Assembly: GCF_002505485.1 (NCBI RefSeq)
Contig: NZ_DAVG01000017.1
Span: forward strand, 1 to 64,000
Length of the DNA: 64,000 nt
Direction of reading: 5' to 3'
From: Methanosarcina sp. UBA5
GTDB lineage: Archaea; Halobacteriota; Methanosarcinia; Methanosarcinales; Methanosarcinaceae
The notes beneath the pieces are model-generated. The model worked only from the letters and a program-made list of their open reading frames with translations. It searched no databases and was not told the DNA's origin. A program made the translations under genes and the position numbers. Within the stretch, counting starts at the first letter, position 1; each line of letters begins with the position of its first letter. Shown one piece after another: positions 63,580-64,000 of the stretch.

Positions 63580-64000
63580 TCATCTCTCCAGTGTGGAAAC
63601 AAGTTCTCCGGTGGTATCATAAAGATATGCTGTATCCCCATCATTATTCCATACAGGACTTAATCCCCAGTGTAATTCGGTATCTTTACTGGTACCCTTT
63701 TCGGTATATACAGTTACAGTAGATCCAGAGCCCAGTGTATAAGATGGAAATGTATAGGTATGTTTACTGCCCTCGTCTTCGATTTTCCAGCCTGTCAGCG
63801 AAAATGGTGATGACCCTTTATTCGTGATTTTGACCCATTCATCTTTCAGATTTAAGTCACTAACATAAACACTTGACTCTGTAGAGCTGGGCATTGCACT
63901 TCCTTTTGACTGGGATTCTTCAGTAATGGAAGAAGCTGTAGAACTCCCCGTTCCAGTGGAAACCAACCTTACTTCGCTAGGCTCCGTTTTCTGAGTAGTT
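63580..64000 (-). CDS. Lamin-tail domain protein, N-terminus beyond the window
   Basis: At least 139 residues; the frame is open to the window edge, so only the C-terminal part is seen. After a Ser/Thr/Glu linker (TGTGSSTASSITEESQSKG) comes a lamin-tail (LTD) Ig-like domain: VSDLNLKDEWVKITNKGSSPFSLTGWKIEDE and the end of fold YTEKGTSKDTELHW, WNNDGDTAYLYDTTGELVST. In archaea this tail is often joined to a ComEC-type MBL-fold hydrolase and followed by DUF3006, as here; the upstream domain is inferred. TGA at 63580-63582 overlaps the next gene. Confidence 0.8.
   Translation of the reverse strand, partial: TTQKTEPSEVRLVSTGTGSSTASSITEESQSKGSAMPSSTESSVYVSDLNLKDEWVKITNKGSSPFSLTGWKIEDEGSKHTYTFPSYTLGSGSTVTVYTEKGTSKDTELHWGLSPVWNNDGDTAYLYDTTGELVSTLER

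Overview
The window reads as a chromosomal segment of a methanogenic archaeon of the genus Methanosarcina; this assignment is inferred from content, not from a search. Evidence: archaeal Shine-Dalgarno sequences (GGAGGTG type) alternate with leaderless genes that have a TATA box about 25-30 nt upstream. RNA polymerase genes are split (rpoB2/rpoB1, rpoA1/rpoA2). There are aEF-2, aEF-1alpha, archaeal NAC and archaeal ribosomal proteins. Secreted proteins include YVTN beta-propeller and PKD/PGF-CTERM types. Intergenic DNA is long and AT-rich, with tandem and dispersed repeats.

Layout. 1-11 kb holds a cut gene end, a Nob1-like endonuclease, a GfcR-like PRTase regulator, a DUF63 membrane protein, a zinc-finger/S1/OB/DHH phosphoesterase, a stomatin-NfeD pair, a PurM-fold (AIR synthase-related) protein and hisH. 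11-20 kb is an accessory zone: two MFS exporters of bacterial look (one with its own PadR repressor and a clear palindromic operator), a seven-bladed YVTN surface protein, a membrane-anchored methyltransferase, an unknown protein and gene relics. 20-29 kb returns to core genes (PIN-ATPase-KH protein, hisI, glycogen-debranching enzyme, IscA-like protein, NAC) with a Lys-rich secreted protein and a probable MITE. 29-43 kb has a large PGF-CTERM surface protein, a 56-residue Cys-rich protein, a CAX antiporter, a MATE exporter, a U32 protein, a small secreted protein, a DUF460 protein and a UPF0280 protein.

43.8-58.1 kb is the information-processing cluster, all on the + strand: tRNA-Lys, rpoH, rpoB2, rpoB1, rpoA1, rpoA2, L30e, nusA, uS12, uS7, fusA, then tuf and uS10 behind a terminator, a foldable spacer and a separate promoter. 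It ends in a pyrimidine-rich tract. 58.4-64 kb holds a DUF4139 protein, an AhpD-like protein, a small orphan CRISPR array with no cas genes in the window, a GyrI-like protein, an MGMT-fold-like small protein and a DUF3006/lamin-tail pair running off the right edge.

No obviously new multi-gene system is visible. The best leads are the orphan CRISPR array, the missing canonical start of rpoB2, the TTG start of uS7 set by a Shine-Dalgarno that overlaps the uS12 stop, two families of dispersed inverted intergenic repeats, the PadR-exporter cassette, the foldable RNA between fusA and tuf, and the very small Cys-rich and Lys-rich proteins.
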